Of a DNA stretch of 64,000 nucleotides, positions 52,523-62,247 are shown piece by piece (position 1 is the stretch's first letter; each line of letters begins with the position of its first letter). The stretch is from positions 682,001 to 746,000 of the forward strand of contig JAFHKR010000039.1 of the NCBI GenBank assembly GCA_017052515.1. Direction: 5' to 3'. A program made the position numbers and the translations under genes. This stretch comes from Fictibacillus nanhaiensis. GTDB lineage: Bacteria > Bacillota > Bacilli > Bacillales > Fictibacillaceae. The notes below the pieces were generated by a model. It saw nothing but the letters and a program-made list of their open reading frames with translations, made no database searches and had not been told where the DNA came from.

Positions 52523-53863
52523 ATGGATCAATGGTTTCATATAAAATTGGAGAATCGTGAAACAGAAGCTCTTTTACAAAAAAATGGAGTTGATATTCCA
52601 TCTGGTGAAGTCACGTATTCTAAACTGCTAGCTTGGATCGAGTCTAAAGGAATACGACATGGAATTCGAAATGAAGTATTGAGTTTAGTGGTTGAAAATC
52701 TAAATCGTTTTGTTTTCCCTGCTGAGATTGCAAAAGGGAAACTCCCTAAAGATGGAGAGTCTGCAAGACTTATTCCATCTTTCTCAAATGAGAAGAAGCT
52801 TGATACAAACGAGAATGAGAAGCTAGATTTCAAACGACTTTTTACAATTCCTACAGCTGAGTTCGGAGAAATCTTAGCAAGGAAACAAAACGCGACTGAA
52901 GGCATAGCAGGAATAAGTGTTTTTGGAAAAGTAATACCTGCAAAAAAAGGTAAAGATCTAGTAGTGAAAAATGGTGAGAATACCGTTTATATCGAAAGTG
53001 AGAAATGTGTCTTTGCTTCAGCGAGTGGAGAGGTTACGTTCCAAAATAATCGTGTAAACATTTATCCGGTTTATCGAGTAGATGGTGATGTTTCCTTAAA
53101 GACGGGTCATATTGATTTTGTTGGAAATGTTCACATAACCGGTGATGTGCCTTCGGGGTTTAAAATAAATGCAAAAGGTGATGTTCGAGTCGAAGGCGTC
53201 GTTGAAGCAGCTGATATTATTTCTGACGGAAGCGTTGTGATCGGTGGCGGTGTTTTAGGTCAAGGAAAAGGTACGGTTCGTTGTGGTGGAGATTTCACTT
53301 CCCTTTATATTAGTCAAGGAAATGTATACGCGGGAGGAAACATCGTGGTAGCACAAACGATTCTTCACAGCCATTGTGAGGCGGAATCTAACGTGATATG
53401 TACGAGTGGCAAAGGAAATATTTCTGGTGGCACCTGTATTGCAGGAAACGGAATCTCAGCGAATAACATAGGAAGCGATACAAACTCCAAAACGTTACTA
53501 TACATAAAAACAAATGATAGAATGGATAAAGAAATCATACATCATGAACATAAAATTCTTGAACTCGAAAAAAATTTAGAAAAATTAACTCATTTAAAAA
53601 ACGTGTTGATTCAAAAAAATACAGAACAACAAACGATTAATAGAATTATAAATACGATTTCTCAATCGAAACTGGAGATGAATAACCATCGAGAGGAAAT
53701 CGAAAAATGTAAAAATGCTCTTAAATCTTCTATTAATATTAACAGCACGCTCCATCCTAATGTTGAGATCGGGATCGGAAAATATAAACGAAAGATCCAA
53801 TCTCCATACACTGCTGCGAAAGTATTTTTAGAAGAGAAGGAAATTGTTGTTCACACGCTATAA
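52523..53863 (+). CDS. FapA/DUF342 family protein
   Basis: A 446-residue protein of the FapA (DUF342) family, often encoded in flagellar operons of Bacillota and proteobacteria but with unclear function. The N-terminal part (about 1-130) is variable. The middle shows glycine-rich short beta repeats (GDVSLKTGHIDFVGNVHITGDV, GVVEAADIISDGSVVIGGGV), suggesting a right-handed beta-helix like bactofilins. A charged coiled coil follows at about 340-400. The ATG has GGGGTAGGG in front. B. subtilis lacks this gene between sigD and swrB as far as I recall. Confidence 0.85.
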   Translation: MDQWFHIKLENRETEALLQKNGVDIPSGEVTYSKLLAWIESKGIRHGIRNEVLSLVVENLNRFVFPAEIAKGKLPKDGESARLIPSFSNEKKLDTNENEKLDFKRLFTIPTAEFGEILARKQNATEGIAGISVFGKVIPAKKGKDLVVKNGENTVYIESEKCVFASASGEVTFQNNRVNIYPVYRVDGDVSLKTGHIDFVGNVHITGDVPSGFKINAKGDVRVEGVVEAADIISDGSVVIGGGVLGQGKGTVRCGGDFTSLYISQGNVYAGGNIVVAQTILHSHCEAESNVICTSGKGNISGGTCIAGNGISANNIGSDTNSKTLLYIKTNDRMDKEIIHHEHKILELEKNLEKLTHLKNVLIQKNTEQQTINRIINTISQSKLEMNNHREEIEKCKNALKSSININSTLHPNVEIGIGKYKRKIQSPYTAAKVFLEEKEIVVHTL

Positions 53864-53881
53864 GAATAGGATGTGGATGCT

Positions 53882-54157
53882 GTGAGTCTTAAATTAATCG
53901 AGCTCCAAGTGGCAATTCCAAGAACTCTTGATGCTTCAAAAGCAAGCGTTGATCTTATGAACAGAGGACTTCTTCAACAACAGCATACTTCAGAAGAAAT
54001 ACGGAAAAAAGATAAGAAAGAAGCAGAACGGGTCAATCAAAAAGAAGCGACCGAATCAAGTTTATTTCAAACAAATGACCAGCATCAGCAAGAAAAGACG
54101 AGTTCAAAGAGTTCGAGTCATCCTTATAAGGGAAGTAAAATCGATTATTCAGGTTAG
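53882..54157 (+). CDS. Small conserved protein of unknown function in the motility operon
   Basis: A 91-residue, highly polar protein I cannot assign to a named family. The first 30 residues (MSLKLIELQVAIPRTLDASKASVDLMNRG) look conserved and helical. The remainder is rich in Lys, Glu, Gln and Ser and looks disordered, ending HPYKGSKIDYSG. I recall proteins of this pattern next to FapA-type genes in other bacilli. GTG at 53882 is placed well behind AGGATG; an earlier GTG (53873) is in frame. Confidence 0.7.
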   Translation: MSLKLIELQVAIPRTLDASKASVDLMNRGLLQQQHTSEEIRKKDKKEAERVNQKEATESSLFQTNDQHQQEKTSSKSSSHPYKGSKIDYSG

Positions 54158-54167
54158 GATGGATGCG

Positions 54168-54578
54168 ATGTACGCTTTAGTTTTACTAAGTGTGATGTTA
54201 AACATAGTATGTTTATATTTAATTTTTAATCTGCACAAGAAATTACAACAAAATAACTCACATGAATCAAAAACAAGTGAAGAAGTAGAAGAGCTTCTTG
54301 AGCTTTTTTCAGAAGAGATGAAGCAAGAAAATGAACGCTTGCATGATATGATCTTAGAATTCACACAGAAGAACCATCAACAAATGGATGTGGATGAGAT
54401 CACGAATGTTAAAATTGAAAAGACAGATACGGGCCAGATTTCAGACGATAAACATTTCTCTAAAGAGACAAATGAAGTATTAATCTTAGCTCAAAAAGGA
54501 TATAATGCTGAAGAAATTGCAAAAATGCTACATCGAGGAAAAGGTGAAGTAGAGTTACTTTTAAAATTTTATCGTTAA
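54168..54578 (+). CDS. swrB: SwrB-like swarming motility protein
   Basis: A 136-residue protein at the B. subtilis swrB (ylxL) position. SwrB promotes type III export activation and basal-body completion. There is one N-terminal membrane segment (YALVLLSVMLNIVCLYLIFNL), a coiled coil (about 30-65), a polar linker, and a C-terminal helix-turn-helix-like motif LILAQKGYNAEEIAKMLHRGKGEVELLLKFYR, typical of this family. ATG at 54168 has AGGATGG six bases away; a longer frame overlaps the previous gene. It ends the motility operon. No terminator is visible behind it. Confidence 0.82.
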   Translation: MYALVLLSVMLNIVCLYLIFNLHKKLQQNNSHESKTSEEVEELLELFSEEMKQENERLHDMILEFTQKNHQQMDVDEITNVKIEKTDTGQISDDKHFSKETNEVLILAQKGYNAEEIAKMLHRGKGEVELLLKFYR

Positions 54579-54591
54579 CAAGTAAAAAGAC

Positions 54592-54621
54592 TTGCAGAAA
54601 TTGCGCGAAACATGTTATATT
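54592..54621 (+). promoter_or_regulatory. Putative rpsB promoter
   Basis: -35 TTGCAG (54592-54597), 18-base spacer, extended -10 TGTTATATT with the hexamer at 54616-54621. Confidence 0.6.
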
Positions 54622-54653
54622 ATTTCTCGGTGTTAATCACACACGTTTGCGGA

Positions 54654-54694
54654 TTTGAGTAATGTGGTGCTGACTCAGTCAGTTATTGCTCAAA
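54654..54694 (+). promoter_or_regulatory. Stable hairpin in the rpsB leader
   Basis: TTTGAGTAAT (54654-54663) pairs with ATTGCTCAAA (54685-54694), with one G-U. Above an asymmetric internal loop, CTGAC (54670-54674) pairs with GTCAG (54678-54682) over a TCA loop. Two Shine-Dalgarno-like GGAGGT sites follow before the rpsB ATG. Autogenous control by S2 is a reasonable guess but is not shown. Confidence 0.6.
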
Positions 54695-54735
54695 GGTGAA
54701 ACAAACGGAGGTAAACAAACCTAGGAGGTGCCATT

Positions 54736-55461
54736 ATGGCAGTAATTTCAATGAAACAATTGTTAGAAGCTGGTGTACACTTTGGTCATCAGACTCGCCG
54801 TTGGAATCCGAAAATGTCTCGTTACATTTTCACAGAAAGAAACGGTATCTACATTATCGATCTTCAAAAGACGGTAAAGAAAGTTGAAGAATGCTACAAT
54901 GTTATGCGTAACATCGCAGCTGACGGCGGAAAGATCCTTTTCGTTGGAACTAAGAAACAAGCTCAAGATTCAGTTAAGGAAGAAGCTGAACGTTCAGACA
55001 TGTACTACATCAACCAACGTTGGTTAGGTGGAACATTAACAAACTTCGGTACAATCCGCAAGCGTATCAACCGCTTGAAAGATCTTGAAAAAATGCAAGA
55101 AGACGGTACTTTTGAAGTACTTCCTAAGAAAGAAGTTATCCTTCTTAAAAAGGAAATGGAACGTCTTGAAAAGTTCCTAGGCGGAATCAAAGACATGAAC
55201 AAGCTTCCAGACGCATTATTCGTAGTTGACCCTCGTAAAGAGCGCATCGCGATTGCTGAAGCTCGTAAATTAAACATCCCGATCATCGCTATCGTTGATA
55301 CGAACTGTGATCCGGACGAAGTTGATCACGTTATCCCTGGTAACGATGATGCGATTCGTGCAGTTAAACTTCTTACTGGTAAGATGGCAGATGCTATCAT
55401 CGAAGCTAACCAAGGCGGAGAAGAAGTAGCAGAAGCAGCTGAAGAAGAAACTACTGCTTAA
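54736..55461 (+). CDS. rpsB: 30S ribosomal protein S2
   Basis: Small-subunit protein added late in assembly, needed for S1 or mRNA binding. The 241-residue protein shows [24 protein letters not shown] at the start, [21 protein letters not shown] near 95, and [37 protein letters not shown] near 155. The tail is acidic ([12 protein letters not shown]). The ATG follows AGGAGGTG. A leader hairpin lies upstream and an attenuator-like hairpin lies between it and tsf. Confidence 0.98.
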   Translation: MAVISMKQLLEAGVHFGHQTRRWNPKMSRYIFTERNGIYIIDLQKTVKKVEECYNVMRNIAADGGKILFVGTKKQAQDSVKEEAERSDMYYINQRWLGGTLTNFGTIRKRINRLKDLEKMQEDGTFEVLPKKEVILLKKEMERLEKFLGGIKDMNKLPDALFVVDPRKERIAIAEARKLNIPIIAIVDTNCDPDEVDHVIPGNDDAIRAVKLLTGKMADAIIEANQGGEEVAEAAEEETTA

Positions 55462-55476
55462 TTAAATGGAATGCTC

Positions 55477-55513
55477 AAGGGTGGTAGAGGGGATGACCCT
55501 TTATCACCCTTTT
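55477..55513 (+). terminator. Terminator-like hairpin between rpsB and tsf
   Basis: AAGGGTG (55477-55483) pairs with CACCCTT, with an inner AGGG/CCCT stem, followed by a T-rich tail. It probably lowers tsf transcription relative to rpsB. Confidence 0.7.
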
Positions 55514-55563
55514 TATGTAAAGTCACAACTAGCACTACATATCCCATAAGGAGGCAAAAACAC

Positions 55564-56442
55564 ATGGCTATTACAGCACAAATGGTTAAAGAATTGCGTG
55601 AGAAAACTGGCGCAGGAATGATGGATTGTAAGAAAGCATTAACTGAAACAGATGGTAACATGGAGGCGGCAATCGACTACCTTCGTGAAAAAGGGATCGC
55701 GAAAGCTGCTAAGAAAGCTGACCGTATCGCTGCAGAAGGTCTAACTTCTGTAATCGTTGACGGAAACAAAGCAGTTATCCTTGAAGTGAACTCTGAAACA
55801 GATTTCGTTGCGAAGAACGAAAACTTCAAAAACTTAATCGCTGAGCTAGGTAACCACTTGTTGGCTACAGAGCCTGCTTCAGTAGAAGATGCACTAGCTT
55901 CTGACTTTAACGGAACTTCAGTAAATGACTACATCAACGCAGCAATCGCTAAAATCGGAGAAAAGCTTACACTTCGTCGCTTTGAAATCTTGAAAAAAGA
56001 CGAGAATGCAGCATTCGGCGCTTACCTTCACATGGGTGGACGCATTGGAGTTCTTTCAGTTGTTGAAGGAACGACAGAAGAAGAAGTTGCGAAAGACGTT
56101 TCTATGCACGTTGCAGCAGTAAACCCTAAATACATCTCTCGTGATGAAGTTAGTGAAGAAGAAGTATCACGCGAGCGTAAAGTGTTAACTGAACAAGCAC
56201 TTAACGAAGGAAAGCCTGAAAACATCGTAGCTAAAATGGTAGAAGGACGTCTTGGTAAATACTTCGAAGATATTTGCTTGAACGACCAATCTTTCATTAA
56301 AGATCCAGACCAAAAAGTTGGTAAATATGTAGCTTCCAAAGGTGCTACTGTTAAAGCCTTCATTCGCTTTGAAGTAGGAGAAGGTCTTGAGAAGCGTGAA
56401 GACAACTTCGCTGAAGAAGTAATGTCTCAAGTTAAAAAGTAA
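55564..56442 (+). CDS. tsf: Elongation factor Ts
   Basis: Guanine-nucleotide exchange factor for EF-Tu. The 292-residue protein starts [59 protein letters not shown] (UBA domain and family signatures), with [15 protein letters not shown] near 80 and the C-terminal domain from about 150. The upstream open extension to 55471 crosses the hairpin; the ATG at 55564 with AGGAGG is correct. A terminator follows. Confidence 0.98.
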   Translation: MAITAQMVKELREKTGAGMMDCKKALTETDGNMEAAIDYLREKGIAKAAKKADRIAAEGLTSVIVDGNKAVILEVNSETDFVAKNENFKNLIAELGNHLLATEPASVEDALASDFNGTSVNDYINAAIAKIGEKLTLRRFEILKKDENAAFGAYLHMGGRIGVLSVVEGTTEEEVAKDVSMHVAAVNPKYISRDEVSEEEVSRERKVLTEQALNEGKPENIVAKMVEGRLGKYFEDICLNDQSFIKDPDQKVGKYVASKGATVKAFIRFEVGEGLEKREDNFAEEVMSQVKK

Positions 56443-56452
56443 GCACAGTTTT

Positions 56453-56487
56453 AAAAAGAGGGGAGCACGTTGTGTTCCTCTTTTTTT
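56453..56487 (+). terminator. Terminator after tsf
   Basis: AAAAAGAGG pairs with CCTCTTTTT with partial pairing inside the loop, followed by a long T-run. Confidence 0.85.
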
Positions 56488-56769
56488 ACAGAAATAACCT
56501 TGGTATTTTAATGGTTTTCAAAAAAGATTGTTGCTTGTGCTTGATAAAGACATCTTTGACTAGTTGATTGAAGTGTAAGGTGCGAGACTCCTGCGGGACG
56601 AGCGGTCAGGTGAGACACTTAAAGGCGCAAAGCGGCAAGTGGCTCACCGGTCGCCCCGTGGAAAGCGAGCACCTGAAACGGAAATTAACATCTTTCATAA
56701 GCAACAAAGCTTTATACGAAAAGCCTTAACACCAAAGTAAATACATTTTTTTAGGTGATGGAGGGACAA
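56488..56769. other. Intergenic stretch tsf-pyrH
   Basis: About 280 bases (about 330 from stop to start codon). The inverted copy of the dispersed repeat fills 56562-56689. The remaining AT-rich 80 bases before pyrH carry no obvious promoter or ORF. Confidence 0.6.
56562..56689 (-). repeat. Dispersed palindromic intergenic repeat, copy 3 (inverted)
   Basis: Reverse-complement relative of the elements at 8708 and 12402. It shares AAGGTGCGAGACTCCT, AGGTGAGAC, GGCGCAAAGCGGCAAG, GGCTCACC and GAAAGCGAGCACCTGAAACGGAAAT. The AGTTGAT end is intact; the other end has diverged (GGAAATTAACA for GGAAATCAACT). It again lies directly after a terminator. Confidence 0.9.
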
Positions 56770-57495
56770 ATGACTACTTCAAAATATAAACGAGTCGTCT
56801 TGAAATTAAGTGGAGAAGCACTAGCAGGTGAACAAACATCTGGAATCGATCCAAAAATCGTTCAGTCAATTGCAGAACAAGTAAAAGAAATCGTTGAACT
56901 CGACGTAGAAGTTGCTGTAGTAGTAGGCGGCGGAAACTTATGGCGTGGTAAGACGGGCAGTGAGATGGGAATGGACCGTGCTTCAGCAGACTATATGGGC
57001 ATGCTTGCTACTGTGATGAATTCATTAGCCCTTCAAGACAGTCTTGAAAACATCGGGGTTCAAACAAGAGTACAAACATCAATAGAAATGCGCCAGGTTG
57101 CAGAACCTTATATCAGAAGAAAAGCCATTCGTCACCTTGAAAAAAAACGCGTTGTCATTTTTGCAGCAGGAACAGGTAACCCGTATTTCTCAACAGATAC
57201 GACTGCAGCACTAAGAGCAGCGGAAATTGAAGCAGAAGTCATCTTGATGGCTAAGAATAACGTAGACGGCGTATATTCAGCAGATCCTAAATTGGATGAG
57301 AACGCTGTTAAGTATACGACATTATCGTATCTTGATCTTTTAAAAGATGGACTAGCAGTAATGGATACGACAGCATCATCACTATGTATGGATAATGATA
57401 TCCCGTTAGTTGTTTTCTCGATCATGGAAGAAGGAAACATCAAACGAGCAGTGGCTGGAGAAAAAATTGGAACCGTTATAAGGGGGAGAAACTAA
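56770..57495 (+). CDS. pyrH: UMP kinase
   Basis: Phosphorylates UMP to UDP for RNA, DNA and cell-wall precursors; allosterically controlled by UTP/GTP. The 241-residue protein of the amino-acid-kinase fold shows [34 protein letters not shown] near 60, [22 protein letters not shown] and [20 protein letters not shown] near 135. GGAGGG precedes the ATG at 56770; an in-frame ATG at 56758-56760 region overlaps that site and is rejected. frr starts on its stop codon (TAATG). Confidence 0.97.
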   Translation: MTTSKYKRVVLKLSGEALAGEQTSGIDPKIVQSIAEQVKEIVELDVEVAVVVGGGNLWRGKTGSEMGMDRASADYMGMLATVMNSLALQDSLENIGVQTRVQTSIEMRQVAEPYIRRKAIRHLEKKRVVIFAAGTGNPYFSTDTTAALRAAEIEAEVILMAKNNVDGVYSADPKLDENAVKYTTLSYLDLLKDGLAVMDTTASSLCMDNDIPLVVFSIMEEGNIKRAVAGEKIGTVIRGRN

Positions 57496-58052
57496 TGGCA
57501 AAAGAAGTTTTAACTCAAGCAGAAGAAAAGATGCAAAAAGCGATCGGAGCTTTAAGACGCGAATATTCAACACTTCGTGCAGGTAGAGCAAACCCTTCTC
57601 TATTAGACAGAGTACAAGTTGATTACTACGGAACTCAAACGCCGATCAATCAACTAGCAGGTGTAACAACTCCGGAAGCTAGACTTTTGGTGATCCAGCC
57701 TTACGACAAATCTGCAATGGCAGATATTGAAAAGGCGATTCTAAAGTCTGATCTTGGTCTAACACCTTCTAACGATGGGCAAGTGATTCGTATTGCGATT
57801 CCAGCACTAACAGAAGAGCGCAGAAAAGAACTAGTTAAACTTGTTAAAAAGTTTGCTGAAGAAGCGAAAGTAGCTCTAAGAAACGTTCGTCGTGATGCGA
57901 ACGATGATTTGAAAAAACTTGAAAAAGAAGCTGAGATCACAGAAGATGAACTGCGTCGCTATAACGATGATGTTCAAAAGCTCACTGATAAATACACAGC
58001 TGAAGTTGATTCTGTAAGTTCTGTTAAAGAAAAAGAAATCATGGAAGTATAA
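57495..58052 (+). CDS. frr: Ribosome recycling factor
   Basis: Splits post-termination ribosomes together with EF-G. The 185-residue protein shows [48 protein letters not shown] and the C-terminal helices [39 protein letters not shown]. The start overlaps the pyrH stop codon, and GGGGGAG lies in the pyrH end. A terminator follows. Confidence 0.98.
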   Translation: MAKEVLTQAEEKMQKAIGALRREYSTLRAGRANPSLLDRVQVDYYGTQTPINQLAGVTTPEARLLVIQPYDKSAMADIEKAILKSDLGLTPSNDGQVIRIAIPALTEERRKELVKLVKKFAEEAKVALRNVRRDANDDLKKLEKEAEITEDELRRYNDDVQKLTDKYTAEVDSVSSVKEKEIMEV

Positions 58053-58077
58053 AGCTTTTCCATGTACAATTAAATAT

Positions 58078-58107
58078 AAAAAGCCCTCTATAAAAGGGGG
58101 CTTTTTT
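58078..58107 (+). terminator. Terminator after frr
   Basis: AAAAAGCCC pairs with GGGCTTTTT, followed by more T. Confidence 0.85.
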
Positions 58108-58220
58108 ATTAGACAATATCACCATTTTGCTAGACTTTTAAATGATAAGGTGATTGGCATATGGAGAACACCTCCCTATGAGGTGGATTCTATGAAGTCT
58201 AAGAAGATGGAGGCTTATAC

Positions 58221-58976
58221 ATGCTTGACAAGCTTTTCTTTAAGAAAAAAAGTCCAGAGAACCATACATTCAGTGAGGAAAACATCCCTAAACATGTAGC
58301 CATTATTATGGATGGAAATGGACGGTGGGCACGAAAACGAGCTATGCCGCGAATTGCCGGTCATCATGAAGGGATGAAGACCGTTCGTAAAATCGTTAAA
58401 GAAGCGAATAAAATTGGGATAGAAGTTTTAACACTCTATGCTTTTTCAACTGAAAACTGGAAACGTCCACGCGAAGAAGTCGACTTTTTAATGAAACTTC
58501 CTGGAGAATTTTTAAATACTTTTCTTCCAGATTTGATTAAAGAGAACGTACAAGTGCGAATAATGGGTAAAAAGGAGTTATTACCCCTTCACACAGTAAA
58601 AGCTGTAGATGAAGCAATCAACAAGACGAAGAACAACAGTGGGTTAATCTTAAACTTTGCTCTTAATTATGGCAGTCGTGATGAGATTACTGCTGCGGTT
58701 AAAGCTTTGGCTTCTGAGGTGAAACAAGGAAGATTAGAACCGTCACAAATTGATGATTCCATGATTGAACAGCATTTGATGACGCATGATCTGAACGACC
58801 CCGATCTTTTGATTCGCACAAGTGGTGAAGTTCGATTAAGTAACTTTATGCTCTGGCAGCTTGCGTATTCTGAATTTTGGTTTACTGAAGTGTTATGGCC
58901 AGATTTTTCTGAAGAGCATCTACGAGAAGCTGTATCACAATTTGCCGGACGAGGCAGACGGTATGGCGGTGTTTAA
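58221..58976 (+). CDS. uppS: Undecaprenyl diphosphate synthase
   Basis: Cis-prenyltransferase that makes the C55 lipid carrier for cell-wall synthesis. The 251-residue protein shows HVAIIMDGNGRWARKRAMPRIAGHHEGMK near 25-55 (the Asp is catalytic), YAFSTENWKRP near 75, and the end motif DPDLLIRTSGEVRLSNFMLWQLAYSEFWFTEVLWPDF. ATG at 58221 follows GATGGAGG. A short CACCTC/GAGGTG hairpin lies at about 58170-58186. It begins the uppS-cdsA-dxr-rasP-proS run. Confidence 0.97.
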   Translation: MLDKLFFKKKSPENHTFSEENIPKHVAIIMDGNGRWARKRAMPRIAGHHEGMKTVRKIVKEANKIGIEVLTLYAFSTENWKRPREEVDFLMKLPGEFLNTFLPDLIKENVQVRIMGKKELLPLHTVKAVDEAINKTKNNSGLILNFALNYGSRDEITAAVKALASEVKQGRLEPSQIDDSMIEQHLMTHDLNDPDLLIRTSGEVRLSNFMLWQLAYSEFWFTEVLWPDFSEEHLREAVSQFAGRGRRYGGV

Positions 58977-58989
58977 TTAAGGAGGACTT

Positions 58990-59778
58990 ATGAAACAACG
59001 GATAATAACAGGTGTAATCGCAGCCGTTTTATTTATAGGGATTACCCTTTATGGAAGCTGGCCGTTCTCACTATTAATACTATTGCTAACGGGGATTGGC
59101 ATGTTTGAATTATTGCGTATGAAAAGAATGGAGCTAAGTTTCGTAGGGGGAATCGGATTCTTATTAGCAGTCTTGATCGCATTACCACAAGACTGGATGA
59201 GTTCTTTAGAACCTTTTACTAAAACTGATGCCATTATACTTGCAGTTCTTCTATTACTAGTCGTAACTGTTGTACAAAAGAACCATACAGATTACAATCA
59301 TATTTCGTTTGTACTTTTTAGTTCTATTTACGTAGGGTTTGGTTTTTTCTATCTACTAGAAACAAGAATATTAGAAGGTGGGGTCCAACTTTTATTCTTG
59401 ATCCTATTCATGATATGGGCAACAGACTCTGGCGCGTATTTTGTTGGGAAATCGATCGGAAAACGAAAACTTTGGCCGGTGATCTCTCCAAACAAAACGA
59501 TTGAAGGAGCGGTCGGAGGTATCTTCTTTAGTCTTGTTGTAGGGTTGATCAGCTATTGGACTCATTTTGTGGATATGTCGTTGTCTAATATACTATTGAT
59601 TTCCATTATCGTAGGTATATTTGGTCAGATAGGTGACTTGGCAGAATCGGCATTCAAACGAATCTACGATGTGAAAGATTCGGGTACTTTGCTTCCTGGA
59701 CATGGCGGGATATTAGATAGATTAGACAGTGCGTTATTTGTATTCCCGTTGCTCCACGTACTTCACTTGATAGGATAA
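58990..59778 (+). CDS. cdsA: Phosphatidate cytidylyltransferase
   Basis: Makes CDP-diacylglycerol, precursor of all membrane phospholipids. The 262-residue integral membrane protein has about seven hydrophobic segments and the family signature near the C-terminus: [31 protein letters not shown]. The ATG follows AAGGAGGAC, 13 bases after uppS. Confidence 0.97.
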   Translation: MKQRIITGVIAAVLFIGITLYGSWPFSLLILLLTGIGMFELLRMKRMELSFVGGIGFLLAVLIALPQDWMSSLEPFTKTDAIILAVLLLLVVTVVQKNHTDYNHISFVLFSSIYVGFGFFYLLETRILEGGVQLLFLILFMIWATDSGAYFVGKSIGKRKLWPVISPNKTIEGAVGGIFFSLVVGLISYWTHFVDMSLSNILLISIIVGIFGQIGDLAESAFKRIYDVKDSGTLLPGHGGILDRLDSALFVFPLLHVLHLIG

Positions 59779-59794
59779 CGTTAGGAGGTATAGG

Positions 59795-60952
59795 ATGAAA
59801 TCAGTTAGTTTACTTGGTGCAACAGGTTCAATCGGTGTTCAGACCTTAGATGTGATCGCCTCTCATCCAGAACAGTTCAAATTGAGTTCGATGTCTGTAG
59901 GTAAGAATATTGAGGCTGCTGAAAAAATCATATACAAATTTCAACCTGAAATTTGTGCTGTTCAAAACGAAGAAGATGCACAAAAACTTCGTTCGAAGGT
60001 AAGTTCATCTACAAGAGTTGTCTCAGGTATGGATGGATTGATCGAGGCCGCAGTTTCTACTGATTCAACAGTTGTTGTGAACGCAGTGATCGGTAGTGTA
60101 GGCTTAATTCCTACATTAAAAGCCATCGAAGCAAAAAAGACGATCGCTTTGGCTAATAAAGAAACGCTAGTAACGGCAGGTCATCTTGTTATGGAAAAAG
60201 CAAAGAAACATAACGTCGCCATTCTTCCGGTCGATTCAGAACATTCAGCGATCTATCAGTGTTTGAACGGTGAAGATCCGAACCGTGTGGAGAAGTTGAT
60301 ATTAACCGCTTCTGGTGGAAGTTTTAGAGACCGTACTCGTGAAGAATTAAAAAATGTTACCGTCGAGGAAGCTTTGAACCATCCGAACTGGTCGATGGGT
60401 GCAAAAATCACGATCGATTCTGCGACAATGATGAATAAAGGGTTAGAAGTAATTGAAGCTCATTGGTTATTTTCCTTTGATTATTCGAAAATAGACGTCA
60501 TTTTACATAAGGAAAGTATCATACACTCTATGGTAGAGTTTGTTGATACAAGCATCATCGCTCATTTGGGACAACCAGACATGAGAGTGCCGATACAATA
60601 CGCTCTTACATATCCCGATCGACTTGAATTAATAAACGGGAAAAGGTTAAACTTATGGGAAGTTGGGAAGTTGCATTTTCAAGAAATGGATTACGACCGG
60701 TTCAGATGTTTAAAACTCGCTTTTCAGGCAGGTACTGCTGGAGGCTTGATGCCGACCATCTTAAATGCTGCGAATGAAAAAGCGGTTGAACTATTCTTGA
60801 ATGGACATATCTCTTTTCTTGAGATTGAAGAGATGATTGAACGAGCTATGCAGAATTTGTCTAACGTCAGTAAGCCAGACCTTGAGACAATACAAGAAAC
60901 AGATAATAGGACTCGTCAATATGTGGAGTCACTACTTAGTAAAGGCAGGTAA
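59795..60952 (+). CDS. dxr: 1-deoxy-D-xylulose 5-phosphate reductoisomerase
   Basis: Second enzyme of the MEP isoprenoid pathway, supplying the precursors for UppS. The 385-residue protein starts with the NADPH-binding motif [17 protein letters not shown]. It has [10 protein letters not shown] near 125, the metal-binding [13 protein letters not shown] near 150, LTASGGSF and [32 protein letters not shown]. The ATG follows TAGGAGG. The stop overlaps the rasP start (TAATG). Confidence 0.98.
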   Translation: MKSVSLLGATGSIGVQTLDVIASHPEQFKLSSMSVGKNIEAAEKIIYKFQPEICAVQNEEDAQKLRSKVSSSTRVVSGMDGLIEAAVSTDSTVVVNAVIGSVGLIPTLKAIEAKKTIALANKETLVTAGHLVMEKAKKHNVAILPVDSEHSAIYQCLNGEDPNRVEKLILTASGGSFRDRTREELKNVTVEEALNHPNWSMGAKITIDSATMMNKGLEVIEAHWLFSFDYSKIDVILHKESIIHSMVEFVDTSIIAHLGQPDMRVPIQYALTYPDRLELINGKRLNLWEVGKLHFQEMDYDRFRCLKLAFQAGTAGGLMPTILNAANEKAVELFLNGHISFLEIEEMIERAMQNLSNVSKPDLETIQETDNRTRQYVESLLSKGR

Positions 60953-62220
60953 TGGAAATGAACACTGTGATAGCCATTATCATCATTTTAGGTGCTTTAA
61001 TTTTCTTTCATGAACTCGGACATCTTTTGCTGGCAAAGCGTGCAGGTATCTTATGTCGTGAGTTTGCAATTGGATTCGGCCCGAAAGTGTTTGCCTTCAA
61101 GAAAGGGGAAACGGTCTACACGATTCGTCTCTTACCTCTTGGAGGGTTCGTACGTATGGCTGGAGAAGATCCAGAGGGTATTGAACTTAAGGCAGGTCAC
61201 AGAGTTGGTTTGATCTTCAACCAAGCAAATGAAGTGGAGAAAATTGTTGTCAATCACCGTGAAAAATATCCGGTACAAAAAACGATTACCATTGAAAACG
61301 CTGATCTAGAACGTGAATTGTATTTGACTGGTTTTGAAAATGAAGACGCTGGAACATCGACTTATAAAGTGAAAGAAGATGCTCTTTTTGTAGCTGATCA
61401 TCAAGAGATGCAGATCGCACCATATAACCGCCAGTTTGGATCGAAGACGATCATGCAGAGAACACTTGCGATCTTTGCTGGTCCAGCAATGAACTTTTTA
61501 CTAGCTTTCGTGATCTTGGTCGTATTTTCTCTCATGCAAGGAATCCCTACAAACGAATCAAGATTAGGTACCCTCCAAGAAGGAGCCGGAGCAGATAAAG
61601 CTGGTTTGGTTAAAGGGGACAAAATCATTGCAGTTCAGGGTGAAAAGATGGATGATTGGAAAGAGTTAGTGTCTGTCATTCAAGAAAACCCGGGTGAGAA
61701 GTTAATGTTTACGATCAACCGTAACGGAGAAGAGAAAGTGGTTCCTGTTACGCTTGGCTCTCGTAAAGGTGCTGATGATAAGAATGAAGGTTTTATCGGA
61801 GCACATCCATATACTGAATCGTCATTCGTTGGTTCATTAGAATATGGTGCTAAACAGACATGGTTTATGACAACTGCCATATTTACAGGGCTTGGACAAC
61901 TGATAACAGGTCAGCATGGAATCGATCAGCTTTCTGGACCACTTGGAATCTATGAGTATACAGATCAAGCGGCAAAAGCTGGTGTATATATGCTATTGCA
62001 ATGGGCAGCAATATTGAGTGTCAACTTAGGGATCTTTAACTTACTGCCATTACCGGCACTTGACGGAGGACGACTTCTATTCTTAGGAGTGGAAGCTTTG
62101 AGAGGGAAACCGATCGATCCGCAAAAAGAAGGCATGGTCCATTTTATCGGATTTGCATTTTTGATGTTATTGATGCTTGTCGTTACATGGAATGATATAC
62201 AGAAAATTTTTCTTGGTTAA
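60952..62220 (+). CDS. rasP: Site-2 intramembrane metalloprotease RasP (RseP)
   Basis: Membrane protease that clears cut anti-sigma factors (RsiW type) and signal-peptide remnants. The 422-residue protein has the zinc motif His20-Glu21-x-x-His24 in FFHELGHLLLAKRAG, a PDZ domain at about 200-270 (AGLVKGDKIIAVQGEKM), and the third zinc ligand motif NLLPLPALDGGRLLF near 365. There are four membrane segments. ATG at 60952 aligns with the B. subtilis N-terminus; ATG at 60958 is also possible. Confidence 0.96.
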   Translation: MEMNTVIAIIIILGALIFFHELGHLLLAKRAGILCREFAIGFGPKVFAFKKGETVYTIRLLPLGGFVRMAGEDPEGIELKAGHRVGLIFNQANEVEKIVVNHREKYPVQKTITIENADLERELYLTGFENEDAGTSTYKVKEDALFVADHQEMQIAPYNRQFGSKTIMQRTLAIFAGPAMNFLLAFVILVVFSLMQGIPTNESRLGTLQEGAGADKAGLVKGDKIIAVQGEKMDDWKELVSVIQENPGEKLMFTINRNGEEKVVPVTLGSRKGADDKNEGFIGAHPYTESSFVGSLEYGAKQTWFMTTAIFTGLGQLITGQHGIDQLSGPLGIYEYTDQAAKAGVYMLLQWAAILSVNLGIFNLLPLPALDGGRLLFLGVEALRGKPIDPQKEGMVHFIGFAFLMLLMLVVTWNDIQKIFLG

Positions 62221-62247
62221 TTTGGGATGATTTGAGGAGTAGAGATT

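Noticed and set aside
54696-54887. 63-codon + strand ORF at the rpsB start, possible leader peptide
   Set aside because: It overlaps rpsB out of frame, starts at a weak GTG and lacks a spaced ribosome-binding site.
62221-62247. T-box or other riboswitch before proS
   Set aside because: The gap is only 27 bases.
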